Assembly (NCBI GenBank): GCA_002390455.1 | Contig: DGPN01000013.1 | Location: 1 to 8,295 of the forward strand | From: Flavobacteriaceae bacterium UBA4439 | GTDB taxonomy: Bacteria; Bacteroidota; Bacteroidia; Flavobacteriales; Flavobacteriaceae | Length of the DNA: 8,295 nt | Direction: 5' to 3' | Shown here: positions 5,727 to 8,295 of the stretch, one piece after another | Layout of the letters: every line of letters begins with the position of its first letter | How positions within the stretch are numbered: position 1 is the stretch's first letter | Notes under the pieces: model-generated | What the model was told of the DNA's origin: nothing | The model's database searches: none | Seen by the model: only the letters and a program-made list of their open reading frames with translations | Program-made: the position numbers and the translations under genes

Positions 5727-7841
5727 ATGGCAGTATTAGGTCAAATTAGACAACGTTCTGTATTTCTTATTCTGGTAATTGGTATGGCACTGTTTGCCTT
5801 TGTAATTTCAGGAGTTTTTGATGGAAATTCCACGTCTGGAACCCCCAGTGACCCCATTGCAGTTGTCAATGATGAAGAAATTGATTTGATTTTTTACAGA
5901 CAATTGGTTGAAAATACTGAAAGAAGTTATAATCTCTCAACCATGCAGGCCGTAAATTCAGTATGGGATCAATTGGTAAGAGCGACGATTTTCAGACAAG
6001 AATTCGAACGTTTGGGAATTGATGCAGGAAGAGAACAGATCCAAATGATTTTGACGCAGGACGAGAGAATCGTCCAAGACCCCAGATTCCAAAACGAGAC
6101 AGGTTATTTTGATTTTGGAATTTTTACAGATTATATCAACCAATTGCGGTTAGAAAATCCCCAAGCCTATAACAACTGGAAAATACAAGAGGAGAATATT
6201 GTTGGTCTGGCCAAAGAAAATATTTATTACGACTTGATCAAGTCAAGTACAGGATTTACAGATATGGAAGGGAAAATTGCCTACCATAGTCAGAATGATA
6301 AAGTCAATCTAAAGTTCGTAAGGCTTCCCTATGAGGAGGTTCCGGACAGTCTTTTCGAAGTAACTGATGCCGAGATCAAGCAATACATTAACAAAAACAA
6401 AGAGAATTACGAGACTGAAATGAACAGAAGTGTTCGTTATGTAATTTTCCCAGAACAAGCTTCTGAAGCCGATGAAAATCAAATGCGTTCTGATTTGGAA
6501 AAACTCAAAACCCAACGAATCGAATACAATGATGTATCCAAATTGACCGATACCATCGAGGGCTTGGATACCACAAAGAACATAACAGATTTTATTGAGC
6601 AATATTCAGAAACCCCTTTTGATTCGATTTACAAAACCAAAGGAGTTCTTGCCAATGAATATGCAGACATTATTTTCGGATTGAATCCTGGAGATATTTT
6701 TGGTCCATACAAAGATGGCAATGAATTAAAAATTTCTCGTTTTTTGGACCGAAAAGAGGGAGGTTCAATCAAAGCGAGCCATATTTTAGTCGCCTTTGAA
6801 GGTGCAACAAGAGCCAATCCTGATGTAACTAGAACTAGTGAAGAAGCCAAAAAATTAGCCCAACAGCTATACCAAAAAGCGAGAAGAAATCCCGATGATT
6901 TTGCCGAGATGGCGACTATAAATTCAGATGGCCCTTCAAAGTCTAATGGGGGAGATTTGGGCTTTTTTCAAGAGGGTATGATGACTGATAAATTCTTCGA
7001 TTTTTGTAACCGTTCTAGGGTTGGGAGAATCGGATTGGTGGAAACAGAATTTGGTTTTCACATTATCAAGGTCACTGACAAAGAGGATGTGGTTTTGACT
7101 GCTGATTTAACCAAAGAGATTGTTCCATCGGAGGAAACTTCAAATAGTGTTTTCCAAAAAACTACTCAGTTTGAAATGGAAAGCATTAAAACGAAACAGT
7201 TGGATACGGTTGCCAAGAATTATAATTACGATGTAAAATTTGTTCAAAAGGTCAATCTATTGGACGAAAACCTTCCAGAGTTACCTCGCCAAAGAAACTT
7301 GGTTCAGTGGTTGTTCAACGATGATACTGAAATAGGAGATGTCAAACGTTTCAGTATGACAAACGGGGGATATGTCGTCGCTCAAGTAACTGGAATTACT
7401 CCAGAGGGAACCGTCAATTTTGAGTCGGTTCAGCCCGAAGTAATTCAAAAGCTTATGAAAGAGAAAAAGTCCGCACATTTGTTAGAAATTCATGCAGATA
7501 AAAACTCTTTGGACGCTTTAGCCAGTGCTACTGATAAGGAAATTGAAACAGCTTCTGCTGTAACACAAGAAAATACTGTTTTAGCTGGTGCGGGTACAGA
7601 ACCCTATGTTATCGGTACCGCTTTTGCGATGGAACTCAACCAGTCTTCAGCCTTGATCGAAGGGAATAATGGAGTGTATATGATTGAAGTGACTTCAAAA
7701 GAAATTGCTGAAGATATGGAAAGCTACAAAGCTTTTGCCAATGCACTTCAAAATGAAGAAAACACCAGGATCAATAGCTCCATTTTCGAAGCACTTCGCT
7801 CTAGTGCAGAGATTGAGGACAATCGTCAGTTGTACTACTAG
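5727..7841 (+). CDS. Membrane-anchored parvulin peptidyl-prolyl isomerase (PpiD/SurA type)
   Basis: This 704-residue envelope folding factor catalyses cis-trans isomerisation at proline bonds and probably chaperones exported proteins. An N-terminal membrane anchor (about 12-31, after the basic MAVLGQIRQR) places the rest in the periplasm. Residues 40-190 form a SurA_N-like chaperone domain. The parvulin domain spans about 346-450, with IKASHILVAF (348-357, His-352), SDGPSKSNGGDLGFF (400-414) and GFHIIKV (443-449, His-445), so the conserved active-site histidines are present. Segments before and after (about 233-342 and 497-560) look like degenerate parvulin folds. The frame stays open upstream to a TTG at 5694, but ATG at 5727 is chosen because MAVLGQIR begins family members, and the upstream codons overlap the candidate promoter. 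The stop TAG overlaps the convergent GHMP kinase stop. Confidence 0.92.
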   Translation: MAVLGQIRQRSVFLILVIGMALFAFVISGVFDGNSTSGTPSDPIAVVNDEEIDLIFYRQLVENTERSYNLSTMQAVNSVWDQLVRATIFRQEFERLGIDAGREQIQMILTQDERIVQDPRFQNETGYFDFGIFTDYINQLRLENPQAYNNWKIQEENIVGLAKENIYYDLIKSSTGFTDMEGKIAYHSQNDKVNLKFVRLPYEEVPDSLFEVTDAEIKQYINKNKENYETEMNRSVRYVIFPEQASEADENQMRSDLEKLKTQRIEYNDVSKLTDTIEGLDTTKNITDFIEQYSETPFDSIYKTKGVLANEYADIIFGLNPGDIFGPYKDGNELKISRFLDRKEGGSIKASHILVAFEGATRANPDVTRTSEEAKKLAQQLYQKARRNPDDFAEMATINSDGPSKSNGGDLGFFQEGMMTDKFFDFCNRSRVGRIGLVETEFGFHIIKVTDKEDVVLTADLTKEIVPSEETSNSVFQKTTQFEMESIKTKQLDTVAKNYNYDVKFVQKVNLLDENLPELPRQRNLVQWLFNDDTEIGDVKRFSMTNGGYVVAQVTGITPEGTVNFESVQPEVIQKLMKEKKSAHLLEIHADKNSLDALASATDKEIETASAVTQENTVLAGAGTEPYVIGTAFAMELNQSSALIEGNNGVYMIEVTSKEIAEDMESYKAFANALQNEENTRINSSIFEALRSSAEIEDNRQLYY

Positions 7842-8295
7842 CCGAACATTTCTTCATAGGTCATTACAATCTTAAAGCCTTTGTTTTTAAAATAATCTGG
7901 TGTTTGTTTATCTCCTGTTGCCAAAATAAAGTCACCTCCCCAAGCTCCAAGGCTTTTGATCGCTCCCTGAAAATCGGGAAACAGTTTTTCTTTTACAGGG
8001 ACTAAGCTCAAAATTTGTGAGATAAAATCTTCATGTTCATTGAGTATTTGCTCAAACTCACTCAATGTATGAGCCTTGATAACCGCTCTTGTTAGACCTG
8101 AGGTATAAGCAATCTGTTCCTCTCTGATGTTTTGCTTTTTAAACGATTCAATGGCCTCCCTGCTGTTTTTCTTTTGATTGAGATAGACAAAGTATAAGCT
8201 GGATTTGAATGGGGGATCAAACGTGCATTTTTCAACATGGGGTTCAAGCGGCTGTTTACGAAAGACAAGAGGACTTTTGGCCGTTGCACAGGCAA
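7838..8295 (-). CDS. GYDIA-family GHMP kinase, C-terminal half (cut by window edge)
   Basis: One uninterrupted minus-strand frame runs from the right edge to TAG at 7840-7838, giving 151 complete residues of a family usually about 300 long; the start lies outside the window. Reading inward from the edge: ACATAKSPLVFRKQ, which would directly follow the GYDI/GYDV part of the family motif; SSLYFVYLNQKKNSREAIES; and a glycine-rich SLGAWGGDFILATG near the end, corresponding to the C-terminal GHMP motif 3. GHMP kinases phosphorylate small metabolites such as mevalonate and its derivatives. In Flavobacteriaceae this member is often near mevalonate-pathway genes, so a mevalonate-type substrate is plausible but not shown here. 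The TTG at 8065-8063 is an internal Leu codon, not a start. The gene is convergent with the isomerase gene and overlaps it by four bases. Confidence 0.88.
   Translation of the reverse strand, partial: ACATAKSPLVFRKQPLEPHVEKCTFDPPFKSSLYFVYLNQKKNSREAIESFKKQNIREEQIAYTSGLTRAVIKAHTLSEFEQILNEHEDFISQILSLVPVKEKLFPDFQGAIKSLGAWGGDFILATGDKQTPDYFKNKGFKIVMTYEEMFG

Noticed and set aside
6309..6602. 97-residue minus-strand frame inside the isomerase gene, with hydrophobic stretches
   Set aside because: It is antisense to the conserved periplasmic part of the isomerase; the hydrophobic look comes from complementing Asp/Glu/Lys-rich codons.
8092..8295. Minus-strand frame beginning MPVQRPK at the right edge as a separate gene
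   Set aside because: It is in a different frame from the GHMP kinase, which reads continuously through the same bases with family motifs.

Overview
The window looks like chromosomal core sequence from a marine-type member of the Flavobacteriaceae (Bacteroidota). The signs are low-to-moderate G+C, a TAnnTTTG-type -7 promoter box upstream of the tRNA gene, A-rich leaders instead of clear Shine-Dalgarno sites, and protein families and gene order typical of this group. The genus cannot be named from the sequence alone. Nothing suggests a mobile element, a CRISPR array or a recent insertion.

Layout. A tRNA-Phe gene (minus strand) lies at the left edge with a good Bacteroidota-type promoter. Divergent from it, six genes run tightly packed on the plus strand from about 170 to 5605: type III pantothenate kinase (coaX), an uncharacterised outer-membrane beta-barrel protein, a secreted TPR protein, the LPS-export lipoprotein LptC, a 65-residue two-helix membrane protein, and a CNNM/CorC-family membrane protein with CBS domains. 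Junctions are a 4-base overlap, a 10-base gap, direct abutment, a 14-base overlap and a 4-base overlap, so they probably form one operon. After a 121-base spacer with a candidate promoter comes a 704-residue membrane-anchored parvulin-type peptidyl-prolyl isomerase of the PpiD/SurA kind (start corrected to 5727). A convergent minus-strand gene, the C-terminal half of a GYDIA-family GHMP kinase, ends inside the stop codon of the isomerase gene and runs off the right edge.

How it fits together. Apart from coaX and the GHMP kinase (small-molecule metabolism), the theme is cell-envelope construction: an LPS transport component, an outer-membrane barrel, a periplasmic TPR scaffold, an inner-membrane CNNM protein and a periplasmic folding factor. 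The barrel, the TPR protein and the small two-helix protein have no function I can assign. Their tight coupling to lptC is the most interesting lead here. I see no evidence of a novel defence, mobile or RNA-based system.
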